DNA from: Planctomycetota bacterium
Lineage (GTDB): Bacteria > Planctomycetota > Planctomycetia > Pirellulales > Thermoguttaceae
Direction: 5' to 3'
Length of the DNA: 7,637 nt
Assembly: GCA_015661985.1 (NCBI GenBank)
Contig: DQVB01000624.1
Location: forward strand, 1-7,637
A program made the translations under genes and the position numbers. Under the pieces are notes generated by a model that ran no database searches, was not told where the DNA came from, and worked only from the letters and a program-made list of their open reading frames with translations. This document shows, piece after piece, positions 1 through 5,594 of this stretch. Numbering within the stretch: the stretch's first letter is position 1; every line of letters begins with the position of its first letter.

Positions 1-1
1 C

Positions 2-91
2 GAGTTGATGAGGAACGTTCGATACTATTTGCGGAAGCGCAACAGGGAGTTGCAACGACAGACCATCCGTGCGGGTCAACGGGCCGCATGA
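2..91 (+). CDS. C-terminal end of an unidentified basic protein (partial)
   Basis: A reading frame that is open from the window edge ends at TGA 89-91 and gives 29 residues, starting ELMRNVRYYL and ending AGQRAA. The tail is strongly basic, with many Arg and Lys residues and few hydrophobic ones. I do not recognise the family from so short a piece. This frame was chosen over the neighbouring frame, which is also open (to 111), because 20 of its 29 third codon positions are G or C against 17 of 36 in the other; real genes in this window favour G/C there. A perfect hairpin starts 26 bases after the stop, which fits a gene end. The identity is unknown and the coding call is only moderately secure. 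Confidence 0.45.
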   Translation, partial: ELMRNVRYYLRKRNRELQRQTIRAGQRAA

Positions 92-116
92 CGCCTGATC
101 GCGCACGGTGATTTAG

Positions 117-136
117 GATGGACATTCCTGTCCATC
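117..136. repeat. Perfect 8-bp hairpin after the first gene; possible terminator or REP-like element
   Basis: The arms GATGGACA (117-124) and TGTCCATC (129-136) are perfect reverse complements around a TTCC loop. The element lies 26 bases after the stop at 91 and has no following T-tract, so it is not a textbook rho-independent terminator. Short palindromes built on GGACA/TGTCC are, from memory, common between genes in planctomycetes, so a dispersed palindromic repeat is a fair alternative. A stem this short can also arise by chance. Confidence 0.45.
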
Positions 137-211
137 ACAGGTGGGCAGGACTCGCAACAACCTGGGCATCGCAGGTGTCACAAAAGGTGAGTTTTGCCGC
201 CCGAGCCGGAC

Positions 212-230
212 TCACCGGTCGAGCCGGTGA
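212..230. repeat. 7-bp inverted repeat upstream of nnrE
   Basis: TCACCGG (212-218) and CCGGTGA (224-230) pair perfectly around a TCGAG loop, 128 bases before the nnrE start. It could be a leader hairpin or an operator half-site pair. No promoter hexamers could be placed with confidence around it, and chance cannot be excluded for a GC-rich 7-bp stem. Confidence 0.25.
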
Positions 231-358
231 TTGACGGGCAGGGCTTTCCATCCTACGTTTCCTTTCTGGAACGTTGGGGTTGGGGCACGGCGAGGAGCCG
301 CGTTTTCGGCATTTTGCGGGATTCCGGATAAGGTTGAGACATCGAGAGGGACAACGCC

Positions 359-1039
359 ATGAGGCACGCTGTGCTGGATCGGGCTGGGGCCCGGGAATTG
401 GACCGGCGAGCGATGGAGGAGTACGGCCTTCACGGGTTGGTCCTCATGGAAAACGCCGGTCGGGGGGTGGCCGACCGGCTGTGCGCATGGGGGATTTCGG
501 GGCCGGTCATTATTTGCTGTGGCAAGGGGAACAATGGGGGTGACGGATTTGTCATTGCCCGGCATTTGGATTTGCGCGGGCACGCGGTGCGCGTGCTGCT
601 GTGGGCTCGGCCGGGCGAGTTGAGCGGCGATGCGGCCGTCAATTTCCGCATCATCGAGAAAGCGGGCCTGGCCATCGACGTGTTCGGGGACGAGCACGCC
701 CCAAAGCGATTGGCCAGGCACTTGTCCACAGGGGCGTGGATCGTCGACGCCCTGTTGGGCACCGGCGCGCGGGGCGATCCCCGACCGCCGCTGGACGGCG
801 TCATTGACCAATTGAACAGCGCTTCCGTCCCGATCGTGGCGGTCGACCTGCCCAGCGGATTGGACTGCGACACAGGGCAGCCGTCGGCGCACACCATTCG
901 TGCCCGGGAAACCTGCACGTTCGTGGCGGCCAAGCCCGGTTTTCTGGCTTCAGGTGCCGAACAGTATACCGGGCGGGTCCACGTGCTGGATATCGGCGCC
1001 CCGCGCAGACTGATCGAAGCCATGCTCGCAGACGCGTGA
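359..1039 (+). CDS. nnrE: NAD(P)H-hydrate epimerase (YjeF N-terminal domain, stand-alone)
   Basis: This cytoplasmic metabolite-repair enzyme interconverts the R and S epimers of damaged hydrated NAD(P)H so that the ATP- or ADP-dependent dehydratase can restore the S form. The 226-residue protein has the family marks: MENAG at 30-34, the glycine-rich GKGNNGGDG loop at 55-63, DALLGTG at 130-136, VDLPSGLDCDTG at 162-173 with the conserved Asp163, and AAKPG at 190-194 near the end of the fold. It covers only the epimerase domain. The C-terminal dehydratase domain present in E. coli YjeF (about 515 residues) is absent, so NnrD must be encoded elsewhere. The start at 359 has a purine-rich GAGAGGG at 344-350, eight bases before ATG. 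The gene stands alone on this strand and converges on the dikinase gene with 125 bp between the stops. Confidence 0.93.
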   Translation: MRHAVLDRAGARELDRRAMEEYGLHGLVLMENAGRGVADRLCAWGISGPVIICCGKGNNGGDGFVIARHLDLRGHAVRVLLWARPGELSGDAAVNFRIIEKAGLAIDVFGDEHAPKRLARHLSTGAWIVDALLGTGARGDPRPPLDGVIDQLNSASVPIVAVDLPSGLDCDTGQPSAHTIRARETCTFVAAKPGFLASGAEQYTGRVHVLDIGAPRRLIEAMLADA

Positions 1040-1073
1040 TATTCCTTTGGCGCGCGGGCGGGTACCCGTTTTG

Positions 1074-1158
1074 CGGGCAGACGCCCTTTGCGGCGCGCAA
1101 ATCTCCAGCAAGGCCGTATGGGGGGCGACGATCCGTCGCGATCGACATCAGATCGATC
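1074..1158. terminator. Hairpin cluster between convergent genes; possible bidirectional terminator
   Basis: The 125-bp gap between the convergent stops holds several small inverted repeats. GGGC/GCCC is followed by TTT near 1076-1089; TTTGCG and CGCAAA (1087-1092 and 1096-1101) pair around a GCG loop; and GATCGA and TCGATC (1140-1145 and 1153-1158) pair around a 7-base loop. Their place between two gene ends favours transcription termination, but each stem is short and no long T-tract is present on either strand. Confidence 0.35.
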
Positions 1159-1164
1159 TCGGCG

Positions 1165-2868
1165 TCACTCTTCCCTCGCCTCGGCTTCCTGGCGGATCTG
1201 CTCGGCGATCCGCAGGACCACATCGCGCAGGTAGCTGAGGCGGAACGGTTTGGCGATGAACTCTACGGCTCCGCGCTGCAGGGCTTCCCGAGCGGTCTCT
1301 TCCGTGGCGAAGCCGGTGATCACGACGACATGGATCTCGGGAAGCTGCCGGCGCGCGTATCGGAGCAGTTCGATTCCGTCCGGGTGAGCCATTTTCAGGT
1401 CCGTGATGAGGATATGGAAAGCTTCTTCGGCCAACCGCTCCATAGCGGCCCGGCTGCTGGTGAAGCTTTCCACGACGAAGCCGTTCTTCTCCAGCACGGG
1501 CTGTAGCCGCTCGCAGACAATCTGCTCGTCATCGACGATGCATACCTTGACGACCTTGGTCATGGGGTTCACTTTCAGCGTTTCCGGGCACGCCGAGCGG
1601 AATTCGCGCCACTCTTCCGTGGACGACCGTCGCAGCACCTGGTACCGCAACAGTTCATCCACCCGGCCTTCGTAGACCACGCCCTCTTCGGCATCCACGG
1701 TGATCTCCGGGCCATGGGCCAACACTTGGGTGGCGATCTCCGTGTCCATGATAGCCGGAACACGGCATTCACGGGTGATCGTGGCCAGATGTCCCGTGGC
1801 GGCCCCTACGTCGGTGATCACCGCGCTGGCCTGCGGGACCAGGGCGGCCAGGTGCGGTGAAGAGACACGGGCCACGAGCACGAAATCCGGGGGCAGCTCG
1901 CCCGGGGTCTCGTCACCCCGCACCACCACGGCCTGACCGTACCCGATGCCGCGGCAAGCGATCGTCCCTCGCCCGGACAGGAGGACCCGATGGCGCTTGG
2001 TGGCAGCCTGCGCCTGCCGTCCGATCCGCACGGCATCGGACACCACCTCCAGCGGGCGCACCTGGAGGATCACCAACCGACCCGAGCCGTCCTCGGCCCA
2101 CTCAATGTCCTGGGCCGACTTCATGTACCGCTCGATCCGCAAGGCCACCTGGGCCAGCTCGGCCAGCACGCGGTCCGAAACGGCTGGAACCGCTTGCCTG
2201 GCCGCGGGCACCGGCACCAAGCCAATGCCACCCTGGGCGTCCACGGCATACATCTTTTCCTTGCGCTGCACGCGACGCTCCAGCACCGGATGGGGCGGGC
2301 GACGAGCCAGGACAAATCGATCTACGCCGGCTTGGCCCTCAACGACCAGCTTGCCCAGCCCGGGGGCCGCGGAGACCACCATCACATCGCGCTGCGGGTC
2401 AGCAGGGTCAACCGTGTACGCCACGCCACTGGACCTGGCATCCACCATGCGCAGGCAGCCTACGGCCATCGAGGCTTGCTGCCAACCCTCCCCATGCTCC
2501 CTCCGATAGGCCACGGCCGCAGGCCCAAACAAACTGGCCACGACCCGGCGATACTCATCGATAACCTGGGCGACGGGCACGCCCAGGGCGGTCCGGTGCA
2601 ACCCCGCAAAACTCCGCTCGCCATCCTCCCCCACGGCACTACTGCGCAGCGCCAACCGCAGCGAACGCCCAGCGCTTCTTTCCAACCGCCGCACCGCCCG
2701 ACGGATCGCCCGCCGCAGGTCCAGGGGCACGCGGCACTGACGCACCCGCCGCTCCGCTTCTGCCACTACCGACGCGGCGGGTTCGCCCCTGTCGTTCAGC
2801 TCTTGCCCAAGCCAGCCGGACAAGCCAATCCGTTGGAAGAGTCGCCAGCAACCCGCGGCGTTGATCAC
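1165..2868 (-). CDS. PEP-synthase/PPDK-like ATP-grasp and phosphohistidine domains fused to a response-regulator receiver (3' part of a split gene)
   Basis: The 567-residue frame opens with GTG at 2868, overlapping the preceding stop as GTGA. Residues 1-275 are the ATP-binding domain of the PEP synthase/pyruvate phosphate dikinase family: RSSAVGED at 75-82, SFAG at 86-89, SGVAYTVDP at 147-155 and DIEW...LQVRPLE ending at 274. Residues about 300-405 are the swivelling phosphohistidine domain, with GAATGHLATITRE (355-367) placing the phospho-acceptor at His360. Classical members have TCH where this one has TGH. The C-terminal PEP/pyruvate-binding barrel is absent. After a short linker comes a complete receiver domain (about 438-560): acidic pair D446/D447, phospho-acceptor D490, T518 and K540. 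No DNA-binding domain follows. The absence of a stop between the modules makes them one polypeptide; an internal ATG at 1563 begins the receiver but lacks a good ribosome site. Function is inferred as phosphotransfer signalling; the true substrate is unknown. The N-terminus begins mid-domain, so this is probably one gene with the frame at 2865-3320. Confidence 0.85.
   Translation of the reverse strand: MINAAGCWRLFQRIGLSGWLGQELNDRGEPAASVVAEAERRVRQCRVPLDLRRAIRRAVRRLERSAGRSLRLALRSSAVGEDGERSFAGLHRTALGVPVAQVIDEYRRVVASLFGPAAVAYRREHGEGWQQASMAVGCLRMVDARSSGVAYTVDPADPQRDVMVVSAAPGLGKLVVEGQAGVDRFVLARRPPHPVLERRVQRKEKMYAVDAQGGIGLVPVPAARQAVPAVSDRVLAELAQVALRIERYMKSAQDIEWAEDGSGRLVILQVRPLEVVSDAVRIGRQAQAATKRHRVLLSGRGTIACRGIGYGQAVVVRGDETPGELPPDFVLVARVSSPHLAALVPQASAVITDVGAATGHLATITRECRVPAIMDTEIATQVLAHGPEITVDAEEGVVYEGRVDELLRYQVLRRSSTEEWREFRSACPETLKVNPMTKVVKVCIVDDEQIVCERLQPVLEKNGFVVESFTSSRAAMERLAEEAFHILITDLKMAHPDGIELLRYARRQLPEIHVVVITGFATEETAREALQRGAVEFIAKPFRLSYLRDVVLRIAEQIRQEAEAREE
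2716..2746. repeat. 31-bp repeat, copy 1 (inside the dikinase gene)
   Basis: This stretch matches 3596-3626 at 28 of 31 positions in the same orientation. Here it is coding on the minus strand, covering residues QCRVPLDL and neighbours of the dikinase. The other copy lies in the non-coding gap upstream of the same gene. The match may extend outward with a 3-base indel to a shared ACGGAT (2701-2706 and 3584-3589). Confidence 0.7.
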
Positions 2869-2880
2869 AATCCGTCAGGA
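2860..2880 (-). other. Frame break joining the two halves of the dikinase gene
   Basis: Read on the minus strand, the upstream frame runs ...IPDGL then TGA (2867-2865), and the next frame begins GTG (2868-2866) as VINAAGCWRL. Members of the PEP synthase/PPDK family normally read continuously here as a proline/glycine turn followed by FVI. Adding one T to the TT before GTG would give PDGFVINAAG in a single frame. The simplest reading is a one-base deletion, either in the genome or in the assembly. There is no slippery heptamer typical of programmed frameshifting. The GTGA overlap would still allow coupled translation of two chains. Confidence 0.75.
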
Positions 2881-3320
2881 ATGCAACAAGCCAACCGGCG
2901 GCCAACATCGGCCAGCCGCGCCATCTTCTCCCCCACGACATCGTCCCCGTCGCGGTCGATCTGATCCAGCCACAGCACGTAGGGCACCTCTCGCAAGACC
3001 GGCCGCGACTCGATCGCGGCCGCCACCTCCGCCTCGATCCGCGCCGCTGCTTCGGGTAACCCCTTGTAAGAGCCCTCCGTAATGAAGTCCAGATCCGCGA
3101 CGATCCCCTGGACGCACTGGGACAGTTCGGTAGCCAGGCGCCGCAGGTATTGGGAGTCGAAGAGCAGATCGCCCCCCAGACTCTCACCTGCCTCAGCCAT
3201 CATCTCCAAGGCGCGGTTGTTCCGATCCAACAGCCTCTGGAACCGCTCGATCTTCGCACGCAAAGGTTCGATCGACCGCTGGTCGCGACGGCGGTGAAAG
3301 ATTCTGTCTGCTCCGAGCAT
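2865..3320 (-). CDS. N-terminal helical region and start of the ATP-grasp domain of the split dikinase-receiver gene
   Basis: From ATG at 3320 the frame gives 151 residues, starting MLGADRIFHRRR. A predicted helical region (LRAKIERFQRLLDRNNRALE onward) has heptad-like hydrophobic spacing, and the tail VVGEKMARLADV...IPDGL matches the beginning of the PEP synthase/PPDK ATP-binding domain, where VGGK is usual and GEK is seen here. The chain stops just where this domain should continue, and the missing continuation lies in the next frame at 2868. An upstream in-frame ATG at 3440 would add 40 residues, but these look non-coding (only about half of third positions are G/C) and its CAGGG is only four bases from ATG. 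The start at 3320 has GAGG six bases upstream. On its own this fragment cannot form an active ATP-grasp domain. Confidence 0.7.
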   Translation of the reverse strand: MLGADRIFHRRRDQRSIEPLRAKIERFQRLLDRNNRALEMMAEAGESLGGDLLFDSQYLRRLATELSQCVQGIVADLDFITEGSYKGLPEAAARIEAEVAAAIESRPVLREVPYVLWLDQIDRDGDDVVGEKMARLADVGRRLACCIPDGL

Positions 3321-3595
3321 CGTCGGCCTCGGCTCGCCAAACCCAACGCCAAATGCACCACGTGCCCCTACCCGTGTTGGAGAAGGTCCGTGGGCAAGAT
3401 CCGTCTCCCCTACTGGTCGCCCGATCTCGTCTATTTCCATTGTGCCCTGATGAGCCGAACTTTTCTATCGTACCGGCGACCCCCACGAGGCTGCGGAGAG
3501 GACCCAGGCTTTTCGGTCGTCGCGGCCTTGCCTCACCCTGCCACTTCCGGACCACACCGCTCTGCCGGCTTGGCTGGGTGTGAACGGATAGACCA

Positions 3596-3626
3596 CAGGT
3601 CCAGGGGCGCGCGGCATTGAGGCACC
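3596..3626. repeat. 31-bp repeat, copy 2 (intergenic)
   Basis: This is a near-copy of 2716-2746 with three mismatches (3609, 3616 and 3621). On the minus strand one frame reads QCRAPLDL, like QCRVPLDL in the dikinase, but the surrounding sequence does not continue as a dikinase. It is either a duplicated or converted fragment of the gene, the remnant of a lost paralogue, or one member of a wider repeat family. Confidence 0.7.
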
Positions 3627-3712
3627 GGAACAATCCCGGTTCGGGGACCACACCTCGCCTTTGTGGCCAGTTCAGGCGGCCAGACCTGGCCGGCCACGTG
3701 GCTGCTGCCGGG

Positions 3713-3738
3713 TTGACGTCCGCTGGCCGTGGCGTCAA
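3713..3738. promoter_or_regulatory. Operator-like inverted repeat TTGACG-N14-CGTCAA
   Basis: Two perfect 6-base half-sites at 3713-3718 and 3733-3738 have their centres 20 bases apart, about two helical turns, as expected for a dimeric regulator. It lies in the divergent gap about 360 bases before the isomerase start. No regulator gene is adjacent, and a 6-base match can occur by chance, so this is only a candidate. Confidence 0.25.
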
Positions 3739-4035
3739 ACTACATCATTACCGAACTCGGATCGACGGGCTGAAGGATTGCCAACTCTCACCTTGCTGGA
3801 CGTCGGCTTCCGAGTACCTGTGAATTGAACAGTGGTGTTGCGCTGGTGGCGAGTTGGCGGAGCGGGTGTACGGCGCGGGCCCAATTGACCGTTGCCAGGG
3901 AAAACGCCGTCGAGGTACTGCAACCCGACGGGCAATGGTCGGGCAGCATGGGCTTACAAGCGTGCGGCCCATCCGTCTGCGGCTCTCCGCAGTTGCAGCC
4001 ACGGGAAGATGGCGTTCTTGCGATTGGGAGCGATC

Positions 4036-4061
4036 CGGTCTCGTCGACAACTGTGGGACCG
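4036..4061 (+). promoter_or_regulatory. Leader hairpin upstream of the isomerase ribosome site
   Basis: CGGTCTC (4036-4042) can pair with GGGACCG (4055-4061) as a 7-bp RNA stem with one G-U pair and a 12-base loop. It ends 21 bases before the ribosome-binding site, so it could modulate translation or mRNA stability of the operon. No known riboswitch consensus was recognised. Confidence 0.25.
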
Positions 4062-4082
4062 AGGAACCGTTTGGCCTTTACC

Positions 4083-4090
4083 GGGAGGAG
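4083..4090 (+). promoter_or_regulatory. Strong Shine-Dalgarno site that fixes the isomerase start
   Basis: GGGAGGAG at 4083-4090 lies seven bases before ATG at 4098 and is the best ribosome site in the region. It supports the 4098 start over the in-frame TTG at 3825, and the Tat signal then begins correctly. Confidence 0.8.
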
Positions 4091-4097
4091 ATCTGCC

Positions 4098-5594
4098 ATG
4101 AGTAGGATTCCCTATTTGCCGTACCGAGGATGCAATTGTTGTACGGTGTCCCGTCGCTGTTTCATGGCATCGTCGATTGCCGCCTTTACGGCAGCCCCGT
4201 TCGTGGCTGTGGGGGCTGACGAAGAGGCCAGCAAGAGGGATCCCGGCGAGCATATCGACTTGAAGTCCCTACGGCCGCGGCCCACGGTTCGTATCAAGGC
4301 CGCTGTTGTCCGCGTCAAACCGCCTTACTGGCTCGGCTGGCCCGGCACCTCCTATGATCTGGAAGGCCATCGCAAAGAGTACGAGGCCGCTTTTCAGGAG
4401 ATGGCCCGGAAGACCGAAGTCACGCTGCAGATGGCCCCCAAGCCGATTGAGGAGCCGGAAAAGGTCACGCCGTGGATCGAACAGGCGAAGGCGGAAAAGG
4501 CCGACGCCATGCTGGTCCACCTGCAACACATCCACTGCTGGCGGTGGCTTGACCCGATCAAGAAGGCCGGCATACCAACGATCATCTGGGCTCCCATCGG
4601 CACGGCGTTTACCGGGCATGTACGGGGGATTTCCAGGATGCCCGGGATCCACGTGATTTCTTCGCTGGAGACCTCGGCCATCGAGCAGGCGTTCCGGATC
4701 ATCCGGGCCAAGCGGCAGTTCGAAGAAACGCGGCTGCTCGTCGTCCGGGGCAAGGAGCGCAAAGAGGCGGTCTTGGAACGGCTGGGCACCAAGGTCCGCT
4801 ACATTCCACGGCGAACGCTTTCGGACTTGTTCCATCGCACGCCGGTGACGGACGAGGTCCGCGAGGTTGCCAAGAAGGTGGCCGCGGGGGCGGAGAAGGT
4901 GGTTGAGCCCAGCGGAGAAGACCTGCTGAACGCCGCCCGCGCCTTCGTGGCGGCCAAACACCTCTGCCGCGATGAGAAATCCAACGCCATTACGACCGAC
5001 TGCCTGGGCATGGTCAGTTCCCGCGTCGTGCCCACCCCGCCCTGTCTGGCGGCTTCCCTGTTCCAGGACGGCGGTGGCACCTACGGATGCGAAGCCGATG
5101 TGTTCGGCGCCATGTCACTGATGCTGACCAGCTATCTGTTCGACAAGCCGGGCTTCATGAATGACCCGGTTCCGGAAACGGTCAACAACCTGCTGCTGGC
5201 AGCCCACTGCGTCTGCGGCACGAAGATCGATGGATTCGACGGCCCCCAGGAACGCCATATCCTTCGATCCCACTCCGAATCCAATTTGGGTGTCTCCCTG
5301 CAAGTCCTCTGGCGGGTCGGCCGACCGGTCACGCTCGTGCGGTTCCAGAACCCCAACCAACTGATCCTGGATACCGGCGTCGTCGTGGGTAACCAAGACA
5401 CGCCGCCGGCCGGGGGGTGCCGCACAGACGTGAAGATCAAGATGGACCGTGTGGAGGACAGCCGGGACGTGCTGGGGTTCCATCAAGTTGTCTTTGCCGG
5501 CAATCACCGGCGCGATGTGGAAAACTTCTGTCAGATGTGGGGCATCAAGGTGGTCAACTCGCCGGAGCGGCCACCGACGGAGGGGACGGCATGA
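4098..5594 (+). CDS. Tat-exported L-fucose/L-arabinose isomerase-fold protein
   Basis: The 498-residue protein starts with a Tat signal: Cys-rich leader, S18-R19-R20-C-F-M motif, Ala-rich hydrophobic stretch and likely cleavage after AVGA (residue 40). The mature part resembles the FucI/AraA isomerase superfamily: an N-terminal sugar-binding-like domain (about 65-235), a central domain with YGCEADVFGAM (E332) and GFMNDP (D356), and a C-terminal domain with AHC (369-371), RSHSESNLGVS (390-400), GRPVTLVRF and GGCRTD (439-444). E332 and D356 are 24 residues apart, the same spacing as metal ligands E337 and D361 of E. coli FucI. The third ligand is probably H392 or H370. FucI is about 591 residues, so this is a shorter relative. 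A role in binding or isomerising a sugar in the periplasm is inferred; Tat export fits a protein folded around a metal. Its stop overlaps the next start (ATGA), indicating a coupled operon. The substrate cannot be named. Confidence 0.82.
   Translation: MSRIPYLPYRGCNCCTVSRRCFMASSIAAFTAAPFVAVGADEEASKRDPGEHIDLKSLRPRPTVRIKAAVVRVKPPYWLGWPGTSYDLEGHRKEYEAAFQEMARKTEVTLQMAPKPIEEPEKVTPWIEQAKAEKADAMLVHLQHIHCWRWLDPIKKAGIPTIIWAPIGTAFTGHVRGISRMPGIHVISSLETSAIEQAFRIIRAKRQFEETRLLVVRGKERKEAVLERLGTKVRYIPRRTLSDLFHRTPVTDEVREVAKKVAAGAEKVVEPSGEDLLNAARAFVAAKHLCRDEKSNAITTDCLGMVSSRVVPTPPCLAASLFQDGGGTYGCEADVFGAMSLMLTSYLFDKPGFMNDPVPETVNNLLLAAHCVCGTKIDGFDGPQERHILRSHSESNLGVSLQVLWRVGRPVTLVRFQNPNQLILDTGVVVGNQDTPPAGGCRTDVKIKMDRVEDSRDVLGFHQVVFAGNHRRDVENFCQMWGIKVVNSPERPPTEGTA
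5579..5585 (+). promoter_or_regulatory. Shine-Dalgarno site within the isomerase 3' end for the downstream gene
   Basis: GGAGGGG lies inside the last codons of the isomerase, five bases before ATG at 5591. With the ATGA overlap it decides the start of the downstream gene and implies coupled translation. The in-frame extension back to 5417 is only a shadow of the isomerase frame. Confidence 0.7.

Larger units (their letters stand above)
3321..4097. other. Divergent non-coding region of about 780 bp
   Basis: This separates the divergent dikinase and isomerase units and should carry both promoters. No frame shows convincing coding composition; the long frames here are rich in Arg, Pro and Ser and match no family I know. 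It holds the 31-bp repeat copy at 3596, an operator-like inverted repeat at 3713 and a leader hairpin at 4036. I could not place sigma-70 hexamers with confidence on either strand. An annotator who uses the ATG at 3440 for the dikinase would shorten the region by 120 bp. Confidence 0.6.

Noticed and set aside
212..892. Long minus-strand frame antisense to nnrE
   Set aside because: Pro/Arg/His-rich translation with no family motif; a shadow of the clear nnrE frame.
1561..1563. Separate response-regulator gene starting at the internal ATG (minus strand, 1563)
   Set aside because: No stop separates it from the dikinase part and no good ribosome site precedes it; an internal start cannot be fully excluded.
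2860..2880. Programmed ribosomal frameshift at the dikinase break
   Set aside because: No slippery heptamer and no obvious stimulatory structure; a missing base or a coupled split explains it better.
1857..2964. Long plus-strand frames (1857-2564, 1990-2964) antisense to the dikinase
   Set aside because: Low-complexity Pro/Arg/His-rich translations; the opposite strand carries clear conserved motifs.
3193..3738. 181-residue minus-strand frame overlapping the dikinase N-terminus and the gap
   Set aside because: Half of it shadows the dikinase frame, and the rest is Arg/Pro/Trp-rich with no recognisable motif.
3825..4097. In-frame upstream extension of the isomerase to TTG 3825
   Set aside because: The 91 extra residues look non-coding, would bury the Tat signal internally, and GGGAGGAG lies right before ATG 4098.
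5417..5590. In-frame upstream extension of the secreted protein
   Set aside because: It lies wholly inside the isomerase gene in another frame and would remove the signal peptide from the N-terminus; ATG 5591 has its own ribosome site.
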